Shown here one piece after another: positions 31,628 to 31,847 of a DNA stretch of 31,847 nucleotides (the stretch's first letter is position 1; each line of letters begins with the position of its first letter). The notes under the pieces were generated by a model that was not told where the DNA came from, searched no databases, and saw only the letters and a program-made list of their open reading frames with translations. The position numbers and the translations under genes were made by a program. This DNA comes from JANNMJ01 sp031397815 (GTDB taxonomy: Bacteria; Bacteroidota; Bacteroidia; Cytophagales; Hymenobacteraceae), in assembly GCA_031397815.1 (NCBI GenBank), contig JANNMJ010000080.1, positions 1-31,847 on the forward strand, read 5' to 3'.

Positions 31628-31847
31628 GTCCCCGTCAGGGGACACCGTTCGGTAGCCGGGGGCAGCGCCCCCGGTTGAAATGACCGGGTGAATGGTTGTC
31701 CCCGTCAGGGGATACCGTTCGGTATTACGCCCGTTGACGGCGGATAGAGACGCGGTTACCGCACGGTGTCCCCTGACGGGTACAGCCCGAATAAAGGGTT
31801 TATGCCGAACCGGGGGCGTTGCCCCCGGCTACCAAACGGTGTCCCCT
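31628..31847. repeat. Nested inverted-repeat cluster at the window edge
   Basis: Motif GTCCCCGTCAGGGGACACCG with GTTCGGTA occurs at 31628-31654 and 31698-31724 on plus and in reverse complement at 31757-31783 and about 31826-31847 (cut by the window end). A GCCGGGGGC / GCCCCCGG hairpin sits beside the first (31654-31675) and beside the last (about 31808-31829), giving overall mirror symmetry. No gene seen from 31514 to the end. Confidence 0.85.

Overview
The window looks like chromosomal DNA of a GC-rich (roughly 60%) member of the Bacteroidota. Cytophagales, Hymenobacter-like, is my best guess. The evidence is a SusC-style TonB-dependent receptor paired with a DUF4249 lipoprotein, two proteins with type IX secretion (T9SS) C-terminal sorting domains, carboxypeptidase-D-like regulatory domains, several -7 promoter elements of the Bacteroidota form TAnnTTTG, and little use of Shine-Dalgarno sites. 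No tRNA, rRNA, CRISPR array, transposase or phage gene was seen.

Layout. 1-3714 (minus): TonB-dependent receptor followed by a DUF4249 lipoprotein, a probable outer-membrane uptake pair. 3863-5911 (plus): M13 zinc peptidase lipoprotein, divergent from the receptor. 5912-6300: palindromic repeats and a strong bidirectional terminator. 6301-13831 (minus): OmpH/Skp-like protein, sorbosone/glucose dehydrogenase-type lipoprotein, type II NADH dehydrogenase, a 700-bp repeat block, an S9 prolyl oligopeptidase, and a carboxypeptidase-regulatory-domain protein. 14111-16554 (plus): secreted TonB-C-domain protein, thioredoxin-like [2Fe-2S] ferredoxin, YjjG-type HAD phosphatase, and an AT-richer SUFU-domain protein. 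16611-19324 (minus): TPR sensor histidine kinase and its NarL-type response regulator. 19560-23573 (minus): amidohydrolase-like protein without the usual metal site, T9SS cargo with kelch/propeller-like repeats, unknown lipoprotein. 24079-30261 (plus): 2060-residue T9SS-exported metalloprotease with six IPT/TIG domains and three near-identical copies of another domain. 30637-31119 (plus): unknown 160-residue helical protein with its own promoter and terminator, followed by an in-register 21-bp tandem repeat array between two terminators. 31628-31847: nested inverted repeats running off the window.

Functional picture (inference): much of the content acts at or beyond the cell envelope. It includes three peptidases (M13, S9, reprolysin-like), a TonB-dependent uptake pair, T9SS cargo and envelope-associated chaperone or TonB-like proteins, which fits a bacterium that degrades and imports external protein or peptide. 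The rest is respiration, housekeeping and one two-component system.

The most unusual material is not in the well-known genes. It is the 21-bp heptad array beside the unknown 160-residue gene, the nested inverted-repeat element at 10240-10705, and families of hairpins that recur in different gaps and in at least two cases sit where terminators are expected. I did not find a complete new multi-gene system that I can defend; the findings rank what deserves checking.
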